From Paragordius varius (Eukaryota; Nematomorpha), in contig OZ176056.1 in NCBI GenBank assembly GCA_964247055.1, forward strand, positions 6,200,001 to 6,264,000: a stretch of 64,000 bases of DNA, written 5' to 3'. The notes under the pieces were generated by a model. It made no database searches, was not told the origin of the DNA, and saw only the letters and a program-made list of their open reading frames with translations. A program made the translations under genes and the position numbers. Of this stretch, positions 1 through 12,900 are shown piece after piece. Numbering within the stretch: the first letter of the stretch is position 1; every line of letters begins with the position of its first letter.

Positions 1-2276
1 AACATACACTGTTAAAATTGTCCATATAGTAAATGGATGTTTTAGAATGCAAATCCAATACATGGTTATTTTCGAATATATTATTTTTTAAGAAACGATG
101 TTAAATAACCTTGTTTATTAGTATAGGTATAACTTAAAATCGCTATAGTATACAAATATAAGTAAGGTCAGAAAAAACTAATATGTTTTAATTGTAATTT
201 AAAATGAATTTTAAAATACCAGACTTATTAAACAAATACAATTTTGAATATTTTTCAAAGTTTGGTCAAAATGTATTCGTATTATATATAACATTTATAG
301 TTTTATTATATTTATAAAAGAAATTTTAAATATTATTTATAAAGCGATTCCAATTTTATCATATAATATAATTGATACTCAACATGATATAGTAATGCTT
401 TTGCGGAACTGATTTCTAGGACTTATCCGTAGTCTTTTTACATTAAAAAGAAATACCATAAGAAATTTTAAAACTTTTACAATATTTTAGAAAGTTACTT
501 TCTGAATCTGTTTTTTATTTTATAAATATTTCAGATCTAAGAGTGTGCGTCCAAAATAGGGATTAAAAAATAAAATTTAATGAACCATATATCATTCGAT
601 AATGCCTCATTATAATCAATAACTAAACGATACATGCGGTTAAAACACTAAAAAATGTTATTTTAATGTTTCTGTTATTAACCAAAATCAAAAAAACGCA
701 TTTTTATATATTAGGTCAAATGATACAATAATTTAAATTACGTCATCTATATTTAATCAAATATAGCATAAATTCTAGAAAAATATTATTTTACACTTTT
801 TCCGAAGGTCCCAGAAAGATTTACAAGAATATAAGAAAAAAATCGAACTTAAGCATCAATTTTGAATCATTAAGTTATTAATATGCGGTAAAAGATTTAA
901 ATTTTTATAAAAACGATCATGTATAGATTAGAAGTTACCCAATATATCGCCTTAAAAACAAGTCTTATATTAAAAATTTCGATAATTTCCACGAAAGCGG
1001 AGACTGCATATCAAAACATTTAATATACTATTATAAATAAATACCTTTTCTATACATTTCGATGCAGAAAATGGGATCTATCATCTCAGGTTTTACCAAT
1101 TTTATTAATCGAAAATCTTGATTATATATTTTTATCTCCATTTTGACTTTTAGTTCAGGCTTTAAGCATAAAAATTCCCTAAATCAAAGTCTAGGAAGAT
1201 CATTTTTTTGGCATTGTTGTATGGAAAAGTATATATATTATATTTAATTGAATATTTTGTTAAATTTATACGCAGCTTCCGCTTGCGTGCAAATTAACAA
1301 AAAAATTTCTTTTTTTATGAAACCTAAATTTTTTAATGTGATAATTTAATAAACTCTATATAAGTTAGTATATTGTTTTAATAGAATTAAATATTTTACT
1401 GAATATTTACAAATTTTTATGATTCAAATTTGAGTGCGATTTTTAGCTTATTATCTCGTAAATCGTTCTGGGACACTCGGATAAAGCGTGAAAATTCTTT
1501 TGTTAATATTTCTATGTTGATTAAAAATAAAATTTAGTTTACGAATTTTCATCTTTTGTAATTATTTTATTTGACCTGATATGCGATAAAAATGCTTGGC
1601 TTTGGCAAATTATAAAAAATTAATATAATTTTTTTCTAGTATTTTAACTGCAATTATTATGAAGCTTTAGCTATCGAATTGATATTAAAACTAATGCAAA
1701 TAACTATTTAATTATAATTATTATAAAAATTTTATTCTTAAAGTTAGGCAGGTATTTTTGTTAGAGCCTTAAGGTGGATTTATTATAAAAAGACTCTTTT
1801 TCAAAGTTTCACATAATTCATTCCAATTAAAACTAACTGCTATTAGAGGAATATTTTTGTTTTAAACGTAGCGACGTTAAGGTCAAATGAAAATAAAGAA
1901 GAATTCGATTCATTCTATGTTAAACCTTTAAACATTGACCCATTTAAAGGTAGATGAAACACATTTAGATAGAAAATAAAATGCAAATAATGGTCGAGAA
2001 AAATATAGTTATTACAAATTTGCAGAATTAGAAACCGGTATTAATTAAAACTTGTAATGTGTTATAAAATATTTTTAAATAAAAAACGTAATTACTGATA
2101 ATAATTTTTTAACTTGTAAACAACAATTGCAATGACTATATACCATTTTTAGAACATTGACACATATTGTCACTTAATATTTTACAATTTACATCATTTA
2201 ACACGCATTTGATTGTTTAATTTCAAATTCATCTAGTCAAATTTAAATCAGAAGAAAGTTTTATCAAAAGCTCTCT
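1..2276. other. AT-rich intergenic region upstream of profilin
   Basis: No coding stretch, RNA gene or clear repeat was recognised here. The DNA is very AT-rich with many stops in all frames. The last few hundred bases must hold the profilin promoter and 5' UTR, but no canonical TATA box at a convincing distance from the start codon was identified. Confidence 0.6.
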
Positions 2277-4108
2277 ATGGCAGCCACAACTGAATACAAA
2301 AAAATGGTAGATGATCTCATAAAAGGGAAACATTTACTCTCAGCAGCTATCTTAGGGAAAGATGGAAGTATCCAAGCCAGTAGTCCAGGTTTTCAAGTTT
2401 CAAAAGACGAAGCAAAAGCTTTGGCTGACGGTAAAACGTTTTTTTATTTAACGAACATTGTTTTGATATTTTATTAGAAATTTGGAAAATAAAATATGCA
2501 TTTTTTAGGTGTTTTGATTTTACTTTTGAAACGTTTTTCTTTTTACGTAGTGAAATTTTGGCTATCAAAATATAAAAACCTTAACTATGGGCGCATTTGT
2601 CTAAGTATAGGCTAAGAGTAATTTAAATTTTTTTTATAATGTTGAACGTAATAGATTTGATGGGGTATTTAATATATAATGATTTATAAATATTTAAGCA
2701 CTATTAATAAAGCCCAATTTTCGCGCTGCACATTAATATTTATATAATAAATTATAGATTTAGAATCAAACCATATTTTTAGAAAAAGTGGCACACAGTT
2801 TATTTTATAGGTGTGTGACAAGAATTAACGTTTTATCACAGAAATGAGGTGGAAATGTTAATAGAAACCACAATCAGCACTATTTAACCTTAGCAATAAA
2901 TTTTTGCATTTCTTTAAACCACAGAAATTAAATATATAGACTTAACCGTAATCAACAAGATTTCTTTGTTATACTGTAGCGTGTGTTATAAAACTAATTT
3001 TGCCACAATTAAATACATAAGAAATATAAGATAGTGAAATTTATACAATTCAACTATTTTGTTGTATTCCATACATCACTATGTAACCAATTTACCTTCC
3101 TATAATGTGATGGAGTTAGCTTATTCATACTGTGATAAACTCAACCACATGTATATAAAGCCGAAAAAAGATTATTAATAATTTTGAGCCAAAATTATTT
3201 GGATCTAAGAAATTAGCTAATATTCTTTTGGATTGAATTTAAGTTTTGAAAATTGTTGCAAAATATCGGCCCTTTAAATTTGTCTTATAAAACAATTTAT
3301 ATTAGCCAACTGTTTTATTCATCTGGACAATTTTTGCATTGTCTATTGTAATGTAATTAACGTCGGTTCCAATTTTTGGTAGGTTTTAAACCAAAACTGT
3401 TTCTGTGGAAACGGAGTTTATTTTTTAAAAACACCCAAAAATAATTTTTCAAATCTCGAGCTGTTGTAAATAACCAGAAAACTCTATTTTTTTCTATTAG
3501 TTTTTAAATTGAGTGTAATATACCATTTTTCAGTCCAAAGCGCATTTTTTAAGCAAAAACATTTAAAAACGCAACATTTTTTCATTTGCCTTGCATGAAA
3601 AATGTTGCGTTTGCTTAAAAAATGTTGCCTTTGTTTGAAAAAATGTTGCTTTTGACTGAAAAATGGTATACATTTTAATCATTAGATTTTTATTTAATTT
3701 CAGAGAAAAGGTACCATACGATTAATTTGTGGCTTATATGATTAGGATATTTAGAAATTTATAATCAAAATCAGAACCATTAATTCCTATGTACTTATAA
3801 AAAACTATCTGCAAAATTTAATCTTTTTTGTTTTCAAAAATAAAAATAATTTTTTCTAATGTCAAGGTTTCGAACACAGTGATGTGATTGCCCAAAAAGG
3901 CCTTTCGATCGCTGGAAAAAAGTATCAATTCCTTAGCAAAACGGCGAATTTCATTAAAACTAAAGGAGCTGCTGATAAGGGGGGAAGTGTGGTTGGGAAA
4001 ACTCAAAAAAATATTGTTCTAGGAGTTTATGATGAAAAAATGGGTGTAGATAATTGCACTAAAGCTCTAGAAGCCGTCACTGAAAAATTGAAAAAATCAG
4101 GACTTTAA
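2277..4108 (+). CDS. Profilin, two exons, 131 aa
   Basis: Profilin binds actin monomers (with PIP2 and poly-proline ligands) and controls filament assembly in the cytoplasm. Exon 1 is 2277-2430, starting at the ATG of MAATTEYKKMVDDLI. Exon 2 is 3867-4108, ending KKSGL then TAA. The 1436-nt intron is phase 1 and the join restores DGFEHSDVIAQ. Exons of 154 and 242 nt give 131 aa, the usual family length. The N-terminal helix, the LSAAILGKDGSIQAS strand, KGLSIAGKKYQFL in the middle and the C-terminal helix NCTKALEAVTEKL follow the profilin plan. The N-terminus lacks the Trp common in animal profilins (Tyr is present instead). The intron holds a small inverted-repeat element at 3521-3668. An AATAAA-like signal lies near 4290. 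The fold is fairly sure; the subfamily cannot be assigned. Confidence 0.88.
3521..3668. repeat. 148-bp MITE with iteron-like repeats in the profilin intron
   Basis: The ends are a perfect 15-bp inverted repeat: TACCATTTTTCAGTC on the left, GACTGAAAAATGGTA on the right. Between them lie several imperfect copies of a ~21-bp unit of the form TTGACTGAAAAATGTTGC, running inward from the right end, with inverted partial copies from the left end. TA flanks both ends, compatible with a TA target duplication. Related copies lie at 23238-23386 and 42971-43626. Confidence 0.75.
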
Positions 4109-4613
4109 ATTGAGTGTAATTGAATCACATCAAATGACCATTTCTAATATTAATGTTTTCAATTTCGTAAAAAAACAAAATAAAATAATGCTACAATGTT
4201 ACTACAATCAATGATGTTAACTATGTATCTAATAAATTATTAACAATGTAGATGTAAATATATTGTTAAACTTAAGTTTACATAATCAGAGAAATAAAAG
4301 ATATCAGAAATCATAACAAGCTTCAATGGTGCTTTTGTTTATATTTGAAGCTACAAGTCACATAAGATTCCCTTTTGTGTTTTCAACTAAAATATGCAAA
4401 ATTTTTGCTAAAAACTTTAACTAAATACATTGATATTTCGAGCCAATGATTTAACGAAACAGTGTTATTATTTTTGGTAGTGATATAATTAGAAATCTGT
4501 AGTAGGAAAGTATTTTAATAAAAAATTATTTAAAGCCGGCAATACATATTATAAAAAGAATTTTTTGCAAACAAACGTTTCATTATTGGATATTGTTTAC
4601 GCTGAAGTGTGAT
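4109..4613. other. Profilin 3' flank
   Basis: 3' UTR and flanking sequence after the profilin stop. An AATAAA-type polyadenylation signal is visible around 4290. No further gene was seen up to the fold-back repeat at 4614. Confidence 0.5.
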
Positions 4614-5000
4614 TGTATTATTATATATGCAATTATAATTCAGCTAAAATTATATAAATTTATTATGATATTTCGATTACTACAAGTAGTCAAACGTAAA
4701 AAATAAAATTAAAATATAAACTCAAATTTAAATTATAAAGTAAAAATACTTAATGAAATACCAAACTAAAAAAACATGTGTGTATTGTTATTAGGAAAAA
4801 TGTTTGTTCTGTTATTATTAACAATACACACATGTTTTTTTAGTTTCATATTTCATTAAATATTTTTATTTTATAATTTAAATTTTAGTTTATATTTTAA
4901 TTTTATTTTTTACGTTTGACAAAGATTACTTGTAGTAATCAAAATATCATAATAAATTTATATAATTTAGCTGAATTATAATTGCATATATAATAATACA
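4614..5000. repeat. Long near-perfect palindrome (fold-back MITE)
   Basis: Two arms of about 170-180 bp are inverted copies of each other around a short loop near 4790-4810. The outermost 31 bp of the arms match perfectly. The centre is flanked by ACATGTGTGTATTGTTA and its complement. GAT occurs directly outside both ends and could be a 3-bp target duplication. No coding capacity. This is probably a non-autonomous DNA element. Confidence 0.85.
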
Positions 5001-5359
5001 GATTATAAAATTATACAATATTTCATGAAGTTTACATATTTTATGGGATATGGGGCCTGCTGAATAAAAACAAGTATCTACTGGGTAGTAGGTGCTTGAT
5101 AGTATGTACCAGTTTTTGAAAAAACATTGAATAAAAATAGGTACTTACTATCATGTACGTACTTAAGTCTTTAGTATGTGTAAAATGTTTATTTTCATTT
5201 TGTTTTTTTGTTTTTTTTCGATTTCATTCATAAAATGCCTTTGAAAAATTTATAATGTAAAATAGAAAGTCTAAATTTTGGAAAATAAATATCGATTATC
5301 AACCCAATATTTTAAATAATGCAATTATTAACATACATTTATTTATACACAAAAATATA

Positions 5360-5990
5360 TTAAAATAATGTTTGAACAATTGAATCTCGTTTCATTTTGC
5401 CAGCCTTGAGTATTTGGGTTAGATCAATATTTGTTTCACAATCCTCCACATATTCAATATCAAAATATGAATTACTATCAAAATCTGTTAAGGGTTCGTT
5501 AATATATTTGGATACATTATGTAAAATGGAACATGTTAAAATAAGTTTTGGTATTCGTTTTAGACTTATACGAATTTTGTTACCGAGTATGGGAAATCGG
5601 GCCTTCATCTGACCGAAATACTTCTTTCAGAACAATATAATTTATTGAATTTTATCTCGTTATCGATAATCGTATTTTTGAAGGGGGTTAGGAGCCAGGG
5701 TGATATTGGATATCCATTATCACCTAACAAACAAAAATCATTTTGTTTGCACATATATGACTGCACAATCGTGTTTCGCCATATCCTTGAATCATGTACA
5801 GATCCTGGCCATTGTACATCAACGGATGTAATTTCTTCATTGGCATTACATGTAAATTGTACATTGAGGGTACATCGACCCTTTCGATTTATGTAGGCCT
5901 CAACATTTTCTTTAGGTCTTATTATTTCAAAGTATGAACAATCAATTCAACCAATAGCAGGTGGCATTTTATATTATGGATAGCCATAAT
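5360..5990 (-). pseudogene. Harbinger (HARBI1-like) transposase, broken
   Basis: Reading the minus strand from about 5990 down to the stop at 5360 gives HARBI1-type DDE nuclease blocks in order: an I-D-C-S block followed by KENVEAYINRKGRCTLNVQ, then DVQWPGSVHDSRIWRNT, then LLGDNGYP.SPWLLTPF, then KARFPILGN and a C-terminal LTCSILHNV helix. The order and wording match the HARBI1/PIF transposase family. The frame is damaged: a TGA falls in the first catalytic block near 5948, and a frame change lies between about 5612 and 5645. The N-terminal part was not recognised. It is not expected to be active. Confidence 0.82.
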
Positions 5991-6567
5991 TTATTACCCA
6001 TATTAAGCTCTTCAAATGACTTGGGAATTTTTACCAAATGAGATTTTGATACGATTTCGTCCATAACTTTAGGTATATGCATATTGTGGAACTATGAACA
6101 TTAAAATCATGTCCTATACCCGCTTGATATCCCGGATCTCCAAGAAATCTTACACAAAATCTAGATTTATGATATTATAAATACCTCCATTTGCATCCTG
6201 GGAGTTAGTTTCCTTAAAGATATATTTAATTTTTAACCAAAATATGAAAAGATCATTTTATCTTAGTCATAACTCGAATTTGAATAAATCGGTGGTTATA
6301 GCTTCATTCAAAAATATTCACTCAAATATATAAAATTTAAATGTTTATAAAATAAAATTAAGGTCATTATAAAGTATATAAACTCAAATATTTTACACAA
6401 AAATGAAATAATCGAAGAAAATGATATGATTGTGGACATTCTTGAAAAAAACCAATATTTTTTAACAAGAGTAATAATCTCTGCAAATTGAACTCACAAA
6501 GCCTAATATAGAGAAGGAAAAAAAATTATTAATAACAAATAATATTTAATTAATATATTAATAAGTT

Positions 6568-6591
6568 TATATATATATATATATATATATG
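6568..6591. repeat. (TA)n microsatellite inside the Harbinger relic
   Basis: A run of about 12 TA units. Simple repeat with no other content. Confidence 0.9.
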
Positions 6592-6894
6592 AATCATGTA
6601 ATTTTAAAAAACATTTATCTTAGAAATTTTATAAAAATATAACCGATATTATTTTAAGTGAAAAAATAGTAGTTTAAAATGTTGCCATTTACCAGCTTAA
6701 AAAAAACCAGTAAGTACTAGGTAAAATTTGTAAAAAGACAATTTTTATTCAATGATATTTGTCAGTAAATACTGGTAAACATAGTACGTACTGGATAGTA
6801 AAAGCAATATATTTTTTTATTCAATACATAGCTAGTATATTCTAGAAAAAACCTAGTTTTTAGTGTATACTAGCTTTTATTCAGCAGGCCCATG

Positions 6895-8203
6895 GTTTAA
6901 TGTTTGAAACGGAAATGTATTATTTCTACGTAAGTAGATGTGAAAATATGATTAAAAAAATAAATTGCTTAAGGAATAAATATACTATAAAATCGTAGTA
7001 TATAAATCAATTTACACATTTCTTGACAAAAAACATTTTTGGATATTTTAAATCATTATTTCAATTACTTTTTAATGTATGGAAAAAATTGAAGCAGCAT
7101 AAATCCAGATTTTTCGAACTAAAAATTAAATTAAATGGTATATTAATTATTAATAAATATATATATTATATAGACTCATGGATAAAAAGTAGTAAATATA
7201 TATTTTTAACCCGAATCTTCCAAAAAATATATAGCTCATGCCTAAGTTTTAAACTTTTTTATTGATGATTAAAGGGTTACCGATTGATTAGATATACAAA
7301 ACTTTTAAAATCCGTATCAAAATGTTTTCCCATCGCAAAAATGTTTGTCATTATTAGCAGTGTTATTACCTCAACTATGGAAGATTATTTATTGGGAGGC
7401 GGGATAAACCTTGATTATTAGGCACCGCATATATAATCTTTTTTAACAATAATTTTATTTGGCATCAAGTGTAGAAAAATTGGTTTTATAATGTATACTG
7501 GTTTTAGTGTTTTAGCATGCTTCGTATTCTTTGCAAAAAACATAATTTTTTAATCAAGTATGCATTTTTAAGAACAAATTAATTTTGATATAATTTAGCT
7601 ATAAAATTTTTTATATCGCAATCTGAGCTAAAATAAATATTTTGTTAAGACGCATTCGGCTTACACTAAAAATTAATACAACATTCGACAATTCGCATTT
7701 TGATTTTGTAAATAAATAGCAAAATTCAATTTGTGTGCCCTGCGAAATTTAATTTAAATTAAACAAAATATTAAAAAACAAAAAATAATGATTAAAATGC
7801 ATTAAGTATACTTAAAAAAAGTTTTTTTATCTACTTATTAAAGTATTTTTTCAAGGAACCTAAATATAGAGTAAAACATATATGTTTATATAATTTTCTT
7901 CATAAATAAAATTACATTCATCCATTAATTAACAATTATATTTTGATATAACCAATAAAAATGTAAAATATAGGATATATAGACTAGAGTATTCCAAATA
8001 TATAAAAAATTGGGTGAAATTGTGCCCTCTTGATAGTATATATACGGTGATGTAGAGTGTGTTTGATACATATATATCTTATATTTTAAATAATTTTTGC
8101 AACATTGCTAATTTATTACTGTTCAATATACACTGTGTAATTATTTCTATCCCAATGTCTTAAAATCTTTAATGTATCGCACCAAATTCCAACATATATA
8201 TTT
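6895..8203. other. AT-rich gap between the Harbinger relic and G6PC
   Basis: An 80-codon open frame at 7023-7265 has no recognisable domain and codon use like random AT-rich DNA. The right part is the 3' flank of the minus-strand G6PC gene. Nothing else could be supported. Confidence 0.5.
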
Positions 8204-9898
8204 TCAAAATATTTTCAATGTAGTAATCCAACGAGCCATATATGGTATAGGTCCAGACACTAAACTTGTAAATAGCGCAAATTTCGTGAACGTGTATACA
8301 TAAATATAAAATTTCCAGCCATTTTCAGTCGGTAGAATTGGGTATGGAATATTGTATGCATATACACCAAGAAATAATGAAAAAGTGACTCTCAATATGC
8401 ATTCAAGCATATTGTTATGTTGATGTATAAATGCAAAATAGTTTTTAGTTTTGTGATTAGGTGTATTCAAAGGGTCGAAGTTTCGTTCAAGTTGATTAAT
8501 AATATCATTTGCTCGAGATACATGTCCCCGTAAACCATTTTTCGCAGGATATATTTCACTACCCTTTCCTAGCTGGTGTTTCCTTACATATCCACTACTG
8601 TAACAAAACGCAAGTGATTGAGTTAGAGCTAGACCCATCAAAGTACCTACACTCCGTGCCAGTGTGACAAAAGGTGTCGTATTAAAGTTGACAAAGGCCC
8701 GCAGTGCACAATATTTGTAAGCCATACGGATAGAATGATCTGGACTCAAACCGGCCCAATGGAGGGCAGTGTAAAGGGCTAACCCTGTTATGGGAACTAG
8801 GGCGCATGTTAACAACCGAGGCTTTGTAAGTACAAAAGTTGCTGTATACCATGCGGCTAAACCTAAATAATTGCAAAATATCATGTTATTTGTGAAATTT
8901 TAAGTGTGAAAAATGGTCGGTTTTTGAAAAAAAAGATTCTATTTAAAACTTGATAAACAAAATTTGGTATCCGAAATGTAAATATGATATAGTATGTTTT
9001 ATTAGTTTATTTTTTTACCAATTTACTTTAATTTATATAGTATTATAGTAAAACTATATAAATTATATGGACAAAACGTAAATGACAAATGTTTCCAAAA
9101 AACCATACACCTTGATTTTTCTTATATAAATTAGTTATTACATTTGTAAAAAATATAATAGATTATGTCACCAATGTTTTCATAAATTCATATAAAAGAT
9201 AGATAATTACACAAAGCAATATTAAAATAACTAGTATTGTAATTTTGTATACCTCCAACCATCCCAAAAAAGATTTGATGTGGGAAATGGGCCGCAATAT
9301 ACAATCGAGATAATCCAATACCAGTAAGTAGAATTGTTAATGAACCAAATAACACCACAATGCTAAACAAAACGTTTAAAAATAATTTAAAATTGTATAG
9401 CAAATGATTATAAAATTATATATAAACAAGGTGAGTTTTCTTAAAACCTTTACTCATAAAAATTAAAAAATATGTAAAATCAGCGATCATCGAATTTGCT
9501 TAATTACCCATTTTTGTTTCCTACAACGAGGAAACTAAACTTTATTTGACATAAAATAAATTCAAAAAACTATATTCCAATTCCTTACATAAAATTGTGA
9601 ATTAAACTTCTCCGTTTATTAACATTGGTGCCAAGGACTTTTAGTTGATTGAGGGCAAAATAAAGCAATCCAACGTAAACGCACGTAGCTACCATCATAT
9701 GACCAGAAGGGTTTCCTGCAATTATACAAAAAAGAAATAAGTATTTATTAAAATTAAAGTTTCTGATTAAAACTTTATTTTGGTGTAAAATGTAAGTGAT
9801 CAATTTCCTAATCGAGATATGTGGTTTTAAAAGCTATACCTTTATTGCAGAAACGATCAAAAAAAAATTCAAAAATATTTAGATTGATTTTTAACTAT

Positions 9899-9944
<46 letters not shown>

Positions 9945-12900
9945 TTTTATTATTTCAAAATAATTTTAGTTTCCCTAAATCAATATAAATGAAACATTTT
10001 AAATTCTAAAAAATATGTTAATTAAAAAGTTTAATTGATTATAATGTAAACCAAATAAAATATTTTCCATTGAATTAAATAGCTTTATATATCCGATTTA
10101 CATACAATTTAAATTATATTTTTCCTACTGAAAAAAAATCTTTATTTTTTGTCGAGTTTTCGATAATAACCCCGTCGCTGAACCAAATTATAAGGCATGT
10201 ATAATTCGAATCACTTAAAATCTAATTGCAAAATTAAAAATTATTTGTTATGATATTTTTTTTAATATGCAATAAAAATTATCGACAGAATAGACCCCAA
10301 AAATGTAAACCCTAATGATAAATGGTTATAATACAAAAATACAATAATTTAAGAGTTAAATGTTTAGTTTAACAAGAAGGCTAAATTAAGAATAAATATT
10401 AATTAGGGGCAATTAAATACGTATTTATGGTAGTATTAATTTTGTAAAATTAATTTTAGCTTGATATCATATAGAGATAATAAAAAGTTTTTAAATGCAT
10501 ATCTATATCGTATCGTCTTTGTGTAATGGCTAGCCATTGTATCCGTATAGAAGTTGTCTGTAATATTTGCGATCCTGCCAGGCGTTATCATCAATGTTGG
10601 CAACACTTAAATCATTATTTATTGTTTTTTCCCAGTTGAATGTTGGTCTCCCCCTGCGATTGTTACCTTCGGGATGTAGGGATAAAATTTTATTTGTCCA
10701 TTGTTCTGGAGCACGTTTGATGTGTCCGAAATATCTAAGCCTATTTTTTCTGAGCATGACATTTAAAGGTTCAATTTGGTAGAGTTGATGTAAATTTGAA
10801 TTTGACTTATTGGGTTGGAATAAATTTAGTATCCGTTTTTCTAAGTTCATTAGTTTTTTCTCGATTGAATCTGTCATCGGCCACGTTTCGCAACCATACA
10901 GGAGTATGGGACGTATGCCGGCTTTGTAAATCAAACCTTTGTTTTTTGCTGATATGTGTTTATTTTTGAGGACAAATTTAAGTTGATGATATTTTACCCA
11001 AGCCTGTTGGGATCTATATTTAACTGATTGGTTTATTCCACCTAGGCAATGTATGACATCACCCAGGTATTTGAAATTATTCACCAATTCGATTTTGGTG
11101 TCTGCCATATAAACGTAATTTAGGGAAGTGGATGAGTGGTTTATTGTTTTATTTTTACATGATTCACATATAAATTTGTCATTATTGATTAGTTTCCCTT
11201 TTATAAGCGAGCACTTTTTGTGTACCCACTTATTGCATGATGTACATAGGATTGAATTGAGTTTAACATCTAAATCACATACTCCACATGGAAACTTAGG
11301 TCGTTCATATACAGTTTCACCCGTTATCATCACCTTTGTTTTGCTTATATTTATATTCATTCCACCCTTTTCTAAGTGTAATTTCCATGTGTTGTACTTT
11401 TGATTTAATGCTTCCATTGATGTTGCGGTGAGGACAATGTCGTCCGCATAGATAAGTTCCCATGGTGGGCCTTGTTTTATATCTTTTGTTAGGTAATCCA
11501 TTATTAAAATGAAGAGTAGAGGGCTTAGGATGGAGCCTTGATGAAGACCAGATTCGTTTGGAACAAAAGCTGTGTTGCCTAGTGTTAATCTGACGCAGTT
11601 TGTTGTTTTGTAGTACATCATTTCTATTGATTTAATTATCCACTCATCTACATTATTGGCTCGTAGTGTGGATGTGATCAACTTCCTGGGGATACAATCA
11701 AAGGCCCTTTGTAAATCAATAAAAACATGATATAGTTTTTTATTTTTCGCTAAATAGTTCTCTTGCAATCTTCTCAAAATGAAGATTGCATCAATTGTGC
11801 TACTGTTTGGTTTATAGGCATATTGTGATTCCTGTATACTAACGATTGATCTTAGTTTTGATTCAATAATGGATTCAAAAATTTTTAACGGGTGTTCCAA
11901 TAACTTAAGTGGTCGGTAGGAGGAGCAAACGAGTATGTCTCCTTTGTTTTTATAAATGGGTATGATGGTGCTTTTTGACCAATCATTAGGGATGCGATTT
12001 GTTGATAAGATTAGATTGAATATGTTAGTTAAATGTATAATGCATTGTGGTAAAGCTTTGATCATGTCACAGCTGAGTTCAGATGGACCTGTAGCTTTGT
12101 TATTTTTCATCTTGGCCAAGGCATCTCTTACATCGTCTGTTGTTATCAATGGTCGAGGACCAATTGCTGGTGGTTGGTTTATTGTTTCAAAATCATGTTT
12201 TTGTGCAAATTGTTCTTTGTAATACGTTGTCCAGACATTGCTTATGTCACTCCACTCAGTTACTAGTTGTTGATCTTTATCTTTAATGTAGGAAATTGGT
12301 TTAATGTCCTTTTTATTATTGTTAACTGAGTTTATTGTTCGAAAAATCTTAAGATTTTTCATGTCTTGTTCTAATTTTTTAGCTAAATCCAAAGCTTTTT
12401 TGTTGGCTGAAATATTGATGGCTTGTTGTAAATTTTTATTTGATTTGATATATGATTCCAAGTCTCTTTTATCTTTTGTTTGTTTCCATCTTTTATAGTT
12501 ATTGCGTTTAATTTTAATTAAAGGTTTTATGGATTCTGACCACCACAAATTTTGTTGTTTTTTCCTGTATATTTTCTTTCTGCCACAGCAATTAAGCACA
12601 TTTGGGATGATGCTGTTTTTAAAATTATCCCAAGCTTGTTCAGATGTTTTGTGGTTGAGGCTAAGCGATGCATTGACAGTTTCTGAGAGTTGAAGTTTAA
12701 GATCAGGAAGGTGTAATTTTTCTAAGTTTATTTTAGGTTTCTGGTTACTATGGTAATAGGATTTGTTTATTGTTATTATAGCTACAATTAATTTATGTTG
12801 CGTGTCAGTAAGGTATGTTTTAGAGTCTTTAATGAATTTTCTATCTTGAATGGGTGTTAAAATGTAGTCTACCATAGAATTTTGATTACCACTTGTATAA

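Larger units (their letters stand above)
5053..6891 (-). mobile_element. PIF/Harbinger DNA transposon relic
   Basis: The terminal inverted repeats are GGGCCTGCTGAATAAAA at 5053 and its exact complement ending at 6891. Both are flanked by ATG (5050-5052 and 6892-6894), a 3-bp target duplication as expected for this superfamily. The sub-terminal regions share further inverted similarity (the TAC...ACTGG/CCAGTA motifs near 5080-5160 and 6700-6800). The interior carries a minus-strand Harbinger-type transposase. No second (Myb/SANT-like) ORF, usual in autonomous PIF/Harbinger elements, was seen. Confidence 0.88.

Noticed and set aside
7023-7265. 80-codon open frame on the plus strand
   Set aside because: Lys/Ile/Asn/Phe-rich as random AT-rich DNA would be, no domain, no splice context.
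8682-8876. 64-codon minus-strand frame
   Set aside because: Overlaps G6PC exon 5 in another frame; shadow.
9570-9588. A possible 19-nt GT-AG intron in G6PC after exon 3
   Set aside because: Using it gives no G6PC-like sequence downstream and ends in a stop; joining to the exon at 9362 restores the motif order instead.
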